This document shows positions 7,735 through 16,583 of a DNA stretch of 30,109 bases, piece by piece. This DNA comes from Candidatus Brockarchaeota archaeon. GTDB taxonomy: Archaea; Thermoproteota; EX4484-205; DTQO01. The translations under genes were made by a program, and so were the position numbers. The notes beneath the pieces are model-generated. The model searched no databases. It saw nothing but the letters and a program-made list of their open reading frames with translations, and was not told the DNA's origin. Location: the NCBI GenBank assembly GCA_017601265.1, contig JAFNJA010000007.1, positions 1-30,109 of the forward strand, read 5' to 3'. Position 1 is the first letter of the stretch. Every line of letters begins with the position of its first letter.

Positions 7735-9408
7735 GTGTATTGGACGGAAACGATACCCGAACCCCCGCGCGCGCCGGAGCCTCCTCCGCCGTTGTACGCC
7801 CCTCCCCAACTCCCGCCCTCCCCTCCGTTCAACGTTTGCGCCCGCTACGCCACGCTGGGGACGCTGCTCAACGTTTCCTACTGGATGTGGAGGCTCAACC
7901 CCTCCGCGACGGTTCCGGCGATGCTGAGCGGCGCGGTCGACGTCGTCAAGCAGTCGGCCGTGATCGCCGTCTTCATGGTCACGATCTCGCGTCTAGCTTC
8001 TGAGGGCGTACTCGATCGGCTCGCGGAAGCGATCTCGAGCGGAGACGCTTTCAAGGCGCTTGGAGCGGCATCTTCGCCCCAGATCGTCTCCTCGATCGTG
8101 TGGGCCGTCTCGGTCTCGGTGGCGCTCTACTACGCCGTCTCCGTGGTCGGGGGCGGGTTCGTTAATTCGGCGGAGTACGGCTCCTACCTCCAACTGGTAA
8201 GGACGGGAAGGCTGTCCGTATCGGACGTCGTCGAGAATTCCGGCGGGAGGTGGGTGGAGATGGCCTGGACCGTCATGGTCACCGAAGCTCTGAAGTACGG
8301 ACCGCTGGCAGCGTCGTTGCTGTGGATCTTCACGAGCGGCGTCGAGAGCGCCGTGCTTGGAGGCGCGGGGGGCGTGCTTTCGAAAGCGCTGCTATGGCTG
8401 GCGGTCCTGGCGGCAGCCTGCGTCGCCACCGTCGCGCTCTTGGCGCTCACGGTCTACGCTTACCCTGCCGCCGCGAACGGCAAGTACGGGTTCTCGGCGA
8501 TCAAAGACAGCGTCAGGGTTTGCAAGGCGTTCCCAGGTAAAACGGCCGCCTACCTGATGCTCAGGGGATCTTCATTCTTGGCGATAGCGGCCTCTTCGTA
8601 CGCCGCGAGCCTGTTCAGCGTCCAGGTCTCTTCCGTCGCGGCGGCTCTGGCGAGCCTCGTGGCGGTTCCCGTCCTGCACGCCCTGAAGACGGCGATCTAC
8701 GTCCGCGGCGAACCCCAGCCCGTCGTGATCCCCCTTCCGGTGGGGCCTCCGGTGATCGGGGACGCTCCCAGGTACGTGTTGAAGAAGGGCGTCGAGGGGG
8801 TGAGGGTCGGGCTGCGGGAGCTTGCCATCTTCCTCTCGGATCCGGGCAACCTGCCCTACCACCTCATTTCGGCGTCGACGTTCGCCGCCGGAGTCGCGGC
8901 TGGAAAGCAAGTTTCGAGCTCGGGGTTGGGCAGGCTGGTGCGAGCCCTCGGGTACGAGTCCGGGAGGGTGAACCCGGCCTTCAGGGGATTCGCCATTCCT
9001 TTCCTGGCGGTCGACATATCGTTCCACAACTGGCAGGTGTCTCTGGCTACGGCCCTCTCGGGGCTCGCGCTAGCGGTGCCGACGCTGATAACGATGATGT
9101 TCAACGGGTTCATACTCGGGCTGGTTGGTAGCCTCGTGCCGGACTTGGCGATGTTCCTGGCGGCGATCCTCCCCCACGGCATTGTGGAGCTTCCGGCGTT
9201 CGTCGTTTCCGGATCGGTCGGGCTGAGGCTGTCGGTCAGATTTCTTAAGGCTCTGGGGAAGGGAGGGGCGAGCTCTCGATCCGAGGTTCACGACGCTGCC
9301 AGGCAGGCCATATACGCCGTCCTTGGGCTCGTTCCGTTATTCCTGCTCGCTGGATTCGTGGAAGCCTTCGCCACGCCACTGATAATGAGGTCCTATGGAT
9401 GGAAGTAG
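7735..9408 (+). CDS. Multi-pass membrane protein with C-terminal SpoIIM-like domain
   Basis: A 557-residue integral membrane protein. After a proline-rich N-terminal tail come multiple hydrophobic segments over residues about 30-310, then a linker, and a SpoIIM (DUF95)-like region from about 375 to the end. That region has the family's internal-helix pattern MMFNGFILGLV, LPHGIVELPAFVVSGSVGLRLS and the closing helix LVPLFLLAGFVEAFATPLIM. SpoIIM takes part in septal peptidoglycan hydrolysis in Bacillus; archaeal and other relatives occur as membrane proteins of unknown role. The N-terminal half resembles generic multi-TM modules and I cannot name it. The frame can only start at GTG 7735, yet a well-placed GGAGG precedes an ATG at 7713 in another frame. 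Removing one C from the C5 run near 7760 would join the two, so the annotated start may hide an indel. Confidence 0.75.
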   Translation: MYWTETIPEPPRAPEPPPPLYAPPQLPPSPPFNVCARYATLGTLLNVSYWMWRLNPSATVPAMLSGAVDVVKQSAVIAVFMVTISRLASEGVLDRLAEAISSGDAFKALGAASSPQIVSSIVWAVSVSVALYYAVSVVGGGFVNSAEYGSYLQLVRTGRLSVSDVVENSGGRWVEMAWTVMVTEALKYGPLAASLLWIFTSGVESAVLGGAGGVLSKALLWLAVLAAACVATVALLALTVYAYPAAANGKYGFSAIKDSVRVCKAFPGKTAAYLMLRGSSFLAIAASSYAASLFSVQVSSVAAALASLVAVPVLHALKTAIYVRGEPQPVVIPLPVGPPVIGDAPRYVLKKGVEGVRVGLRELAIFLSDPGNLPYHLISASTFAAGVAAGKQVSSSGLGRLVRALGYESGRVNPAFRGFAIPFLAVDISFHNWQVSLATALSGLALAVPTLITMMFNGFILGLVGSLVPDLAMFLAAILPHGIVELPAFVVSGSVGLRLSVRFLKALGKGGASSRSEVHDAARQAIYAVLGLVPLFLLAGFVEAFATPLIMRSYGWK

Positions 9409-9607
9409 CTCCCCCTTGCGCCGAACGAGGCCCTTTTCCGAGATGGACAACGAGAACGTGAGGAAGCGCAACGCCAAAAGCGAGCAGGAGCCCACTTACT
9501 TATCCTGCGGTTATGGTGGCTGGCAAGCTGCTGAGTCAAAGCTGACCGCACTCGAGAAATTCGGGCGCGCGGTCGCTCAAATCCTCATCGCGCGCCTTCA
9601 GAGAATG

Positions 9608-12451
9608 TCATTGCCTATCCCAGTACGGCCTGGTCTGTATGTACTTCAGCTTGGCTTCCAGGAGGTCTTTGAGAAGTTCGTCCTCGCTGTAGTGCATCCT
9701 GGATAGGACCCTTGAGGCCGTTTGCGGCCCTATGCCGTAGACGGAGAGGGCGATGGCGCCATCCTTGCCGTAGGAGTGGATTATGTCCGCGCTCCTCCTC
9801 AAGTTGGAGAGTTGCTCGACCTCTTCCTCGGTGAGGCTCTCTCCCTTCAGCCTCTTCCTCAAGGCGTCCTTTGCGCGCGTCCCGTATCTGGGGAGGGGCG
9901 CGAGCAGCGTCGAACCGCACGAGCCGCACCTGGGGCGTTGAGCGAGATTCGAGATTGCGAAGGTTCCGAGCTCGGCAGCGCACTCCATGCAGATCAACTC
10001 GACCCGGGAGTGGAGTATCGCGTTCCTCACCCTCTCTATCGAGTCCCTCCGGGCGCTTTCGGGAGCGACCGTCTCCGGAAGCTCGGCGAACTTGTCCAGT
10101 ATCGGGTAGGAGATCGGCGTCGGCCTTTCGCTCGAAAAGAAAGTCTCGACGCGGATTCGCCCGTTCGAGATCGCGGAGAACGCGTCCTTGAGAGCTTGGA
10201 GGTCCACCTTCTCCTGTTGAACCTCCCTCATGGTCTCCTCGTATATTGGAGTGCGCTTGAACCTGTTGTGGAGGTCGAGCAACCTCGATTCGCTGAGCAC
10301 CAAACCTCGCTCGATGGCGCCGAACCGCTCGGCCACGAACTTCATGTAGTAGCCGAACGGGAACCTCTCGTCCATCAGAGCCCTGAACTCCTCCTCCACG
10401 TCTTCTGGGCTCGCGGGCAGCGCCTGCTTGACGAGGGAGGCGAGATTGGATTCGGTCACCTCGACCGGCATCTCGACCAGAACCCTGTAACCGTCCGCCC
10501 ACCAGCTCCTGATCATCCCCCTCCTCGAGAGCCTCCTATCGATGACGTAACCCAATGCCCTGTTGGCCGACTCCCCCAAGCAGGAGTTTATTATCAGGTA
10601 CCTGTCGAAACCTTCCACGAGTATCAGCCTGTCCGAAGGGATCGGAGCCCCCGATTTCGCGTGCTCCATCAGCTCCTCGGCTATTCTTTTCGCGACGTGC
10701 TCCTCGATCCTGAATCTGCTGCATAGCCAAAGGATCGCTTCTCTTCCTCCCCTTCCAGCGATCTCCCTCCTGAGCTTTCCAACCTCGTTGGCCAGCTCGT
10801 ATGGGACCGGAAGGATCTCGCCATCCCATCCGGGAAGCGCCGCCCTCGGGTCCGCTACGGGGGTGACGTACACGAACCCTTCTTCAGCGATCCTCTCCAA
10901 GTTCCAGACCGTGCCGCGGCAGATGAAGTGAAGCCCCACCCTGGCCCTGAGGGCGATGAACTCCTCGCCGACGGTTCCCACAACCCTATCGGAAGTTAGG
11001 TCCACCACAGGATACCTCCTCTCGTCCGGTATCATCGACAGATTCTTGAAGTAATATCGCCTGCCCTTCCTCGTTGCGACGATCCGATCCCCTCGGACCG
11101 CGATGAGGCCGAGGCCGCGTACGCAATCCAAGACGGACCTGAACCTCTTCCCGTCCAGCTTCCTGTAGGGGTAGGCCCTGGAGACGATCTTGGCCGCCCT
11201 CGAAGCCCCGATTCCGCCGCGATCGAGGGAGAGGCCGACTATCTGGTGGGCCAAGACGTCAAGGGCGTTTTCGTGTATCTTGGTGGGCTCGATTAGGCCC
11301 TCCTCCGCCCTCCTCACGACCGCGATGGCCTCGAGGGCGTCGTCGACGAAGGCCGTAATTATCACGCCCTCGGACGTGAGCCCGAGCTTGTGGCCTGATC
11401 TACCGACCCTCTGGATGAGCGGCCCGACTTGGCGGGGGGATAGGTATTGGATGACGAGGTCGACGCTTCCTATGTCTATGCCAAGTTCTAGGGTCGAGGT
11501 GCAGACAATGGCCTTCAAAGCCCCCTTCTTGAAGCCGTCCTCGATCCTTTCCCTCTCCTCCCTCGAGAGGGAGCCGTGGTGTATGCCTATCTTCGGGTCC
11601 AGGGAGCCCAGCCTAAGGGCGAGCATCTCAGCCACCTGCCTGCTGTTCACGAATATCAGGGTCGATGCGTGGGTGTCGGCCAACTCCTTCATCGCCGATA
11701 TCCTGGCGGCGGCTTCGGGCGTGGTGAAAAGGGAAGCGGAAAGCGCGAAATCCTCCTCGGTCGGCAGCGGCCACTGGATCCAGTAGTTGTAACCCTTGGG
11801 AATCGTTACGCGGACGATCTCCGCCTTGCCTTCGTTGCCCGCGAGAAGTTTGGCGACTCTCTCCGGGGTTCCTACGGTAGCTGAGAGCCCAACCCTCTGG
11901 AAGTCCCGGCCCGCGACCTCCCTGAGCCTTTCGAGCGCGACGGCGAGCTGGACGCCCCTCTTGCTCTCCGCTATCTCGTGGACCTCGTCTACGACTACCC
12001 ACCTGACCGCCTTCAGGTTCGCCTGCATCCTCGCGCCAGGCAGGATGGCTTGCAGCGTCTCGGGCGTCGTTATCAGGACGTCGGGAGGTTTCCTCCTCCT
12101 CGAAGGGGGAGTGTCTCCGTGCCTGACCTCGACGGAAAGGCCCAGTTCGGCGCACCAACCTTCGAGCCTCCTCAGCATGTCCCTGTTCAGGGCCCTGAGC
12201 GGGGTCACGTAGACGAGGGAGATGCCCCTCCTCTTCTTGAGGCTGGCCAGCTTGCCCAAGATCGGCAATATCGCGGCTTCGGTCTTGCCGCTGCCGGTCG
12301 GGGCCATGAGCAGGACGTTCTTGCCCGCGGCGATCTCTGGGATCGCTCTCTCCTGCGGTTCGGTAAGCTCCCTTATTCCGATTCGTTCCATCGCCCGCCT
12401 TATCGGTTCTGGAAGCAGCTCCAGAGCTGTTTTTGATGGCGCGCTTTTCAT
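9608..12451 (-). CDS. lhr: Lhr-type superfamily 2 DNA/RNA helicase
   Basis: ATP-dependent helicase of the large helicase-related family (COG1201), 947 residues, implicated in DNA repair. RecA domain 1 carries the Q-motif region TEPQERAIPEI, Walker A APTGSGKTEAA (K56) and the DEVH box at 155-158, followed by SAT (GLSATVG). RecA domain 2 has STLELGIDIGSVDLVIQY and motif VI QRVGRSGHK. The winged-helix and Lhr core domains follow. Near residue 820-848 two CxxC pairs (CMEC and CGSC) form a probable zinc site, and the C-terminus contains a helix-hairpin-helix-like YGIGPQTASRVLSRM. The ATG at 12451 is about 26 bp after a TATA box, so the transcript is probably leaderless. The gene is convergent with the SpoIIM-fusion gene; the 199 bp between them hold nothing I recognise. 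Confidence 0.95.
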   Translation of the reverse strand: MKSAPSKTALELLPEPIRRAMERIGIRELTEPQERAIPEIAAGKNVLLMAPTGSGKTEAAILPILGKLASLKKRRGISLVYVTPLRALNRDMLRRLEGWCAELGLSVEVRHGDTPPSRRRKPPDVLITTPETLQAILPGARMQANLKAVRWVVVDEVHEIAESKRGVQLAVALERLREVAGRDFQRVGLSATVGTPERVAKLLAGNEGKAEIVRVTIPKGYNYWIQWPLPTEEDFALSASLFTTPEAAARISAMKELADTHASTLIFVNSRQVAEMLALRLGSLDPKIGIHHGSLSREERERIEDGFKKGALKAIVCTSTLELGIDIGSVDLVIQYLSPRQVGPLIQRVGRSGHKLGLTSEGVIITAFVDDALEAIAVVRRAEEGLIEPTKIHENALDVLAHQIVGLSLDRGGIGASRAAKIVSRAYPYRKLDGKRFRSVLDCVRGLGLIAVRGDRIVATRKGRRYYFKNLSMIPDERRYPVVDLTSDRVVGTVGEEFIALRARVGLHFICRGTVWNLERIAEEGFVYVTPVADPRAALPGWDGEILPVPYELANEVGKLRREIAGRGGREAILWLCSRFRIEEHVAKRIAEELMEHAKSGAPIPSDRLILVEGFDRYLIINSCLGESANRALGYVIDRRLSRRGMIRSWWADGYRVLVEMPVEVTESNLASLVKQALPASPEDVEEEFRALMDERFPFGYYMKFVAERFGAIERGLVLSESRLLDLHNRFKRTPIYEETMREVQQEKVDLQALKDAFSAISNGRIRVETFFSSERPTPISYPILDKFAELPETVAPESARRDSIERVRNAILHSRVELICMECAAELGTFAISNLAQRPRCGSCGSTLLAPLPRYGTRAKDALRKRLKGESLTEEEVEQLSNLRRSADIIHSYGKDGAIALSVYGIGPQTASRVLSRMHYSEDELLKDLLEAKLKYIQTRPYWDRQ

Positions 12452-12470
12452 TGTGCGAGATTTGTGGTTT

Positions 12471-12484
12471 CCAAGATATGTAAC
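12471..12484 (-). promoter_or_regulatory. TATA box for lhr
   Basis: On the minus strand the sequence gttacatatcttgg is centred about 26 bp before the ATG at 12451. The spacing predicts that transcription begins at or next to the start codon. Confidence 0.65.
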
Positions 12485-13003
12485 TTTCTGGCCGCTTCCG
12501 ATCCGTGGTCGAAAGAAATCCGAACTTTGGTGAGCTCGGGTTCATTCACTCGATCGATGCTGCAAAGGGGAAGAGAGAACGATCCTCCAGGTTCGGGAGG
12601 GATTTCGGGCACCGATGGCGCATCTACGCGCAAGACTTGAGAGAAATCCAGCAAAGATATGCTTGGGAAGTTGGGATTCGAACTCGGCCAGCGATTTCCT
12701 TTCCTGGAAGCGAGCTCTCTTCCCCAGCCCGTCTCTTGACGTTGAGGTGGATCAAGTCGCGCGGTCAAGCGATGGACCTTGCCGCCAGACATTCTCCAGA
12801 ATCAAGGCGCACGCTGCACAATACTTTTCCTGCGCTTCCTTCGGCAAATAGCGCGCGCTGCGCCTCAGGCGTGCAAGATTCCTGCGTTCATTAACGCCAT
12901 CGATGATGTTGGGCATTCGGATCCCCTTCCGTGCTGGTAGGTCGACACCTTGACGTGATTTCCTTGCGCTTTACGTTAGCCAATGCAAGGGGCGCGCGGA
13001 GCG
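12485..13003. other. About 520 bp without a recognisable gene
   Basis: The space between the divergent lhr and ferredoxin/AOR transcription units is unusually large for this packed region and somewhat richer in A/T than its neighbours. Open frames here are short and without family features. A TTCGAA-centred motif at about 12677-12682 recalls a tRNA T loop but has no matching T stem. A weak TATA-like aatagcttaa (about 13003-13012) and a gagggggg ribosome site (13044-13051) serve the downstream gene. Confidence 0.5.
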
Positions 13004-13059
13004 AATAGCTTAAGACGCTCCCAGCGCTCCCACTCGGTAAACTGAGGGGGGATTGGCCC

Positions 13060-13524
13060 TTGGTTTCAAAAGCAGGATACGCGGGCCCGGTAAGGGCGGT
13101 CGCGGCGGAAGAGGAGCTCTGCAACGGCTGCGGCCTTTGCGAACTCGCCTGCTCCTTGCTCGCGGAGGGGGCTTGCAACCCGAGCCTCTCCAGGATAACG
13201 GTAAGCAGGGATTTCTTCGCTGGCAGGTTCTACCCCGAGACGTGCAGGCAGTGCCCGGACGCCGAGTGCATGTCGAGCTGCCCGGTCGAGGGCGCGATGG
13301 TGGTTGACGCCGCGACCGGGGCGCGGAGGATAGTCGAGGAGGTTTGCACCGGGTGCGGCGCCTGCTCTTCCGCCTGCCCGTTCAACGGGGATTTGGGCGT
13401 AGTGAAGAGGAGGGGGGACAAGTTCGTGAAGTGCGACATGTGCTTCTCGAGGAGCGAAGGGCCGATATGCGTCAGCGTTTGCCCAACGAACGCCCTCAAG
13501 GTCGCGGTGCGGGGGGCCGGATGA
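13060..13524 (+). CDS. Polyferredoxin-type electron-transfer subunit with four [4Fe-4S] motifs, partner of the AOR-family enzyme
   Basis: A 154-residue soluble iron-sulfur protein. Sixteen cysteines lie in four groups: CNGCGLCELAC (C21, C24, C27, C31), CRQCPDAECMSSCP, CTGCGACSSACP and CDMCFSRSEGPICVSVCP, the pattern of HycB/CooF/DmsB-like four-cluster electron-transfer proteins. The TTG start at 13060 is preceded at the right distance by gagggggg. The stop overlaps the next start codon (ATGA at 13521-13524), so the two genes are translationally coupled. It probably passes electrons from the tungstoenzyme to ferredoxin or another acceptor. A four-cluster protein next to an AOR-family gene is also the arrangement I know for the WOR5 type of Pyrococcus, but orthology is not shown here. 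Confidence 0.9.
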   Translation: MVSKAGYAGPVRAVAAEEELCNGCGLCELACSLLAEGACNPSLSRITVSRDFFAGRFYPETCRQCPDAECMSSCPVEGAMVVDAATGARRIVEEVCTGCGACSSACPFNGDLGVVKRRGDKFVKCDMCFSRSEGPICVSVCPTNALKVAVRGAG

Positions 13525-15461
13525 AGGTGAGCTCCGGATGGGCTGGCAGGATATGCTTCGTCAACCTCGACTCGGGCGAGTTGCGCGAGGAGGAGACGGC
13601 CAGGTATGCCGAGGAATACATCGGCGGCAGGGGCTTCGCCGCGAGGATAGCTTGGGACCGCCTTCCCGGGGGAGTCGATGCCTTCGCGCCCGAAAACGTC
13701 CTCTTGATCATGACCGGCCCCCTGACGGGGACCCTTGCTCCTACTTCGGGGCGGACGGTTTTCGCGGGCGTTTCCCCGAGGGTCTTTCCCAGGCCATGGT
13801 ACACCCATTCGACGATGGGCGGGTTCTTCGGCTCCGAGCTCAAGTACGCCGGGTTTGACGGCCTCGTGATCAAGGGCAGGGCGGAGAGGCCCGCGTACGT
13901 CCTCGTCATGGACGGGAAGGTCGAGGTGCGCGGCGCCGAAGACATCTGGGGGCTTGGTACCCACTCGACCGAGAGGCGCATGAAGGAGAGGCACGGCCGC
14001 AGGGCGCAGGTTGTGTCGATAGGCCCGGCCGGCGAGAACCTCGTCCGATTCGCCGCGATAGTTTCGCACTCTCCAGAAGCCGCTTCCGGGCACAGCGGGT
14101 TCGGGGCGGTCATGGGCTCGAAAAACCTGAAGGCCGTCGTCGCCAGGGGGAGCTCGGGCGTTGCAATCGCGGATCCCAAGGGATTCCTCGCCGCTTGCAG
14201 GCGCGCCATGGACTCGTCGAGGACGGGCATGGTCTCCTCGATCGCGAAGGGCTTGGAGGGAGCCCCCACGCCGATATGCACCCACGCGTGCAACGCGAGG
14301 TGCGGGCTGGGCAGGACTTACAAGAAGGTCGCCAGGAGGTTCGGACGGGGAGTCATAGAAAGGCAGGACCTCTTCTGCGTGGGCACGATCTGGGCCGAAA
14401 GCGGAGGGGGAGGTTTCGGTTGCGGCATAGACCTGCCCTCTGTGAGGGGCTGGAAACCCGAGGAGGGGGGAGTGGAGCTCCACGAAACGTGCGACGACCT
14501 AGGGCTGGACCTCTGGGTGCTTTTGACACTCCAGCCGTGGTTCGAGAGGTGCGCCGAGTGCGGGGTGAAGGAGATCGGCGGGAAGGAGCTCAGGCCGAGG
14601 GACGCCGGCTGGTTCCGCGAGCTCCTGAGCGACATAGCGCGCAGGAGGGGGATCGGAGACATCCTTGCCGAAGACCTGAGGAGGGCGGTTGAGAAGATGG
14701 GGCGGGAACTACCAGCCCCTGCCGTGGAGGCGGCGGAGGTCCTCGAGTTCGCTTTCGGGTTCCCGTCGCACAGGGAGGGCAGGGTTTGGGACCACGAGCC
14801 CCTTCCCTTCTGGGCCGTTTCCGCGATCATGTACGCGACCGAGAGCAGGGACCCGACGATAGGAACGCACGGCTACTTGCAGATAGCGGACCTTTACATG
14901 CGCGACCCCGCGCTCGCCTTGGAGAAGCTCAGGCCGCTGGCAAGGTCGGTCTGGGGATCCGAGCAGGCAGCGGAGCCCAGTTTCGAGGCGAAGGCGCAGG
15001 TCGCGGTATGGTGCCAGAACAGGCACGTCCTGATAGACTCCCTCCCGCTTTGCGACTTCGTCTTTCCCCGCCTGATCAGGCCATTCGAAAACGAGGAAGC
15101 CTGGCGGGAGGCCGGGGAGGTTCTCGGGGACCTGGACGTGGAGGCCGAGCTGTTTTCGACGTGCACTGGGGTTGAGATGGACAGCTCCGAGCTTGAGCGC
15201 GCGGCTGAGAGGACGTTCAACTTGGAGCGCGCCTTGCTCGCCAGGTTCGGGAGGGACAGAAGCGTAGACGAGGCCGTCGCGAAGCATTTCGAGCTGCCGT
15301 GCGAGAGCGACGGCACGAGGATCGATGAAGGGGCGTTCAGGAAGATGATGGACGAATACTACGCGGCCAGGGGCTGGGACGGGGTTTCAGGAATGCCCAA
15401 CAGGAGCGTCCTTGAAAGGCTTGGCCTTGGGGGAGTCGCCGAGTCCTTGGGCTTGCCTTGA
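13521..15461 (+). CDS. Aldehyde:ferredoxin oxidoreductase family tungstoenzyme
   Basis: A 646-residue catalytic subunit of the AOR family, which oxidises aldehydes to carboxylic acids with a tungsten- or molybdenum-bis-pyranopterin and one [4Fe-4S] cluster. The N-terminal domain begins GRICFVNLDSGE and contains the cofactor-binding GGRGFAARI, TGPLTGTLAPTSGR, GGFFGSELKYAGFDGLVI and GPAGENLVRFAAIV. Cluster ligands are C253, C257 and C261 in CTHACNARCG, and C324 in HETCDDLGLD. The first spacing is CX3C where classical AOR has CX2C. The ATG lies inside the upstream ferredoxin stop (4-bp overlap). Substrate is unknown; WOR5-like enzymes with a ferredoxin partner are the closest comparison I can make. 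The gene is convergent with the dehydrogenase that follows. Confidence 0.93.
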   Translation: MKVSSGWAGRICFVNLDSGELREEETARYAEEYIGGRGFAARIAWDRLPGGVDAFAPENVLLIMTGPLTGTLAPTSGRTVFAGVSPRVFPRPWYTHSTMGGFFGSELKYAGFDGLVIKGRAERPAYVLVMDGKVEVRGAEDIWGLGTHSTERRMKERHGRRAQVVSIGPAGENLVRFAAIVSHSPEAASGHSGFGAVMGSKNLKAVVARGSSGVAIADPKGFLAACRRAMDSSRTGMVSSIAKGLEGAPTPICTHACNARCGLGRTYKKVARRFGRGVIERQDLFCVGTIWAESGGGGFGCGIDLPSVRGWKPEEGGVELHETCDDLGLDLWVLLTLQPWFERCAECGVKEIGGKELRPRDAGWFRELLSDIARRRGIGDILAEDLRRAVEKMGRELPAPAVEAAEVLEFAFGFPSHREGRVWDHEPLPFWAVSAIMYATESRDPTIGTHGYLQIADLYMRDPALALEKLRPLARSVWGSEQAAEPSFEAKAQVAVWCQNRHVLIDSLPLCDFVFPRLIRPFENEEAWREAGEVLGDLDVEAELFSTCTGVEMDSSELERAAERTFNLERALLARFGRDRSVDEAVAKHFELPCESDGTRIDEGAFRKMMDEYYAARGWDGVSGMPNRSVLERLGLGGVAESLGLP

Positions 15462-15466
15462 CGTCC

Positions 15467-16495
15467 TCAGCCGAGGAGGAGGCTCGTCCTCTTCGCTATC
15501 TCCCTGGCCATCTCCATCGTGGTGGCTTCCCCTCCCAGGTCGTAAGTTACGTGCTTCCCCTCCCCTATGACGGCATAGGTAGCGTTGAATATGGCTTCGG
15601 CCTTCTCCTTCTCTCCCAAATAATCCGCCATCCAGGCTCCCGCGAGTATCGTCGCGGTCGGGTTCACCTTGCCCAAGCCCTTGTACTTCGGGGAGCTCCC
15701 GTGGGCGGGCTCGAACATCGCGTAGCTGTCGCCGATGTTGGCCGAGTAAACGCACCCGATGCTCGCTACGAGGGCGGCGGCCTCCTCGCTGAGTATGTCC
15801 ATGAAGAGGTTCGTGCCCACTATGACGTTCCGGTCGAACCTCTGCGGGTTTTTCACGAGCTGCTGGGCGAGGTTGTCGACGAAGTAGTCCTCTAAGGTTA
15901 TCGAAGGGAACTCCTTCGCCACTTCCCTGACGGACTTCAGGAAGAGGCCGCAAGTCTCCTTGCAGATGTTCGCTTTGTGGACCGCCACGACCTTGCCCCA
16001 CCCTTTCTCTTGGGCGAGGCGGAAGGCGTACCTCGCGATCCTCTCGGACGACCTCTTCGTTATCTTCCTCACGGAGACCGCCAGGTCGTCCGTCAACCTG
16101 TGCTCGATCCCGGCGTACAAGCCTTCGGTGCCCTCGCGGACCATCACGAAATCGACGTCGCCGAGCGGGCGCTTAGTTCCGGGAAACGTCCGTATCGGCC
16201 TGACGTTCGCGTAGAGGTCGAACCTCTGCCTGATGCTCACCGCGACGCTCTTCGGCGTCCCGGGCTCGGGGATGGTCGTTGTTGGTCCCTTGAAGCAGGC
16301 GTCCGACCCTTCCAGGACGCGCCAGGTTTCCTGGGGTATGAAGCTGTCGCCGCCGTTCGCCTTCCACCACTCGAGGCCCGCTTCGCAAGGGACGAGCTCG
16401 ATGCCGGAGCGCGCGGCTTCGAGGACGAGGATCATGGCTTCGACCAGCTCCGGTCCGGTTCCGTCTCCCCTGATGAGGGCTGCACGCTTGGACAT
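15467..16495 (-). CDS. Isocitrate/isopropylmalate dehydrogenase family protein
   Basis: A 342-residue NAD(P)-dependent beta-decarboxylating dehydrogenase. Visible signatures are the N-terminal IRGDGTGPELVEAM, FKGPTTTIPEPG, RFDLYANVRPI, VREGTEGLYAGIEH, the catalytic Lys/Asp region KANICKETCGLF, and NLFMDILSEEAA followed by SANIGDSYAMFEPAHGSSP, the adenosine-binding loop. The substrate-recognition helix reads KSVAVSIRQR. It keeps a Ser like isocitrate dehydrogenases (RSLNVALR) but lacks the Asn, so isocitrate, homoisocitrate or isopropylmalate cannot be separated by eye. The ATG at 16495 follows GAGG and begins at the conserved MSKRAALIRGDG; upstream in-frame codons to 16585 run into the trm5 start. 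The stop lies 5 bp from that of the convergent AOR gene. Confidence 0.88.
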   Translation of the reverse strand: MSKRAALIRGDGTGPELVEAMILVLEAARSGIELVPCEAGLEWWKANGGDSFIPQETWRVLEGSDACFKGPTTTIPEPGTPKSVAVSIRQRFDLYANVRPIRTFPGTKRPLGDVDFVMVREGTEGLYAGIEHRLTDDLAVSVRKITKRSSERIARYAFRLAQEKGWGKVVAVHKANICKETCGLFLKSVREVAKEFPSITLEDYFVDNLAQQLVKNPQRFDRNVIVGTNLFMDILSEEAAALVASIGCVYSANIGDSYAMFEPAHGSSPKYKGLGKVNPTATILAGAWMADYLGEKEKAEAIFNATYAVIGEGKHVTYDLGGEATTMEMAREIAKRTSLLLG

Positions 16496-16583
16496 CGGCC
16501 TCTTCGGCTCGAGGACCTTTCCCGGCCTTTTCTGCTTTCCGCAGCCGGACGCCCCGCCCCCCGCGAACCGGGATAGCCTTATC

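Noticed and set aside
7713..8003. A separate small gene starting at ATG 7713
   Set aside because: The ribosome site is good, but the product is Arg/Pro-rich and overlaps the conserved membrane-protein frame out of phase; a start of the main gene with an indel is the better explanation.
12660..12740. TTCGAA-containing T-loop-like motif in the large intergenic region, possible intron-bearing or split tRNA
   Set aside because: The five bases on each side of the loop do not pair, no matching acceptor strand with correct spacing was found on either strand, and no D arm is present.
12505..12894. Short open frame in the lhr-ferredoxin gap as a hypothetical protein
   Set aside because: No domain features, no ribosome site, and a composition unlike neighbouring genes; overlapping frames on both strands are equally open.
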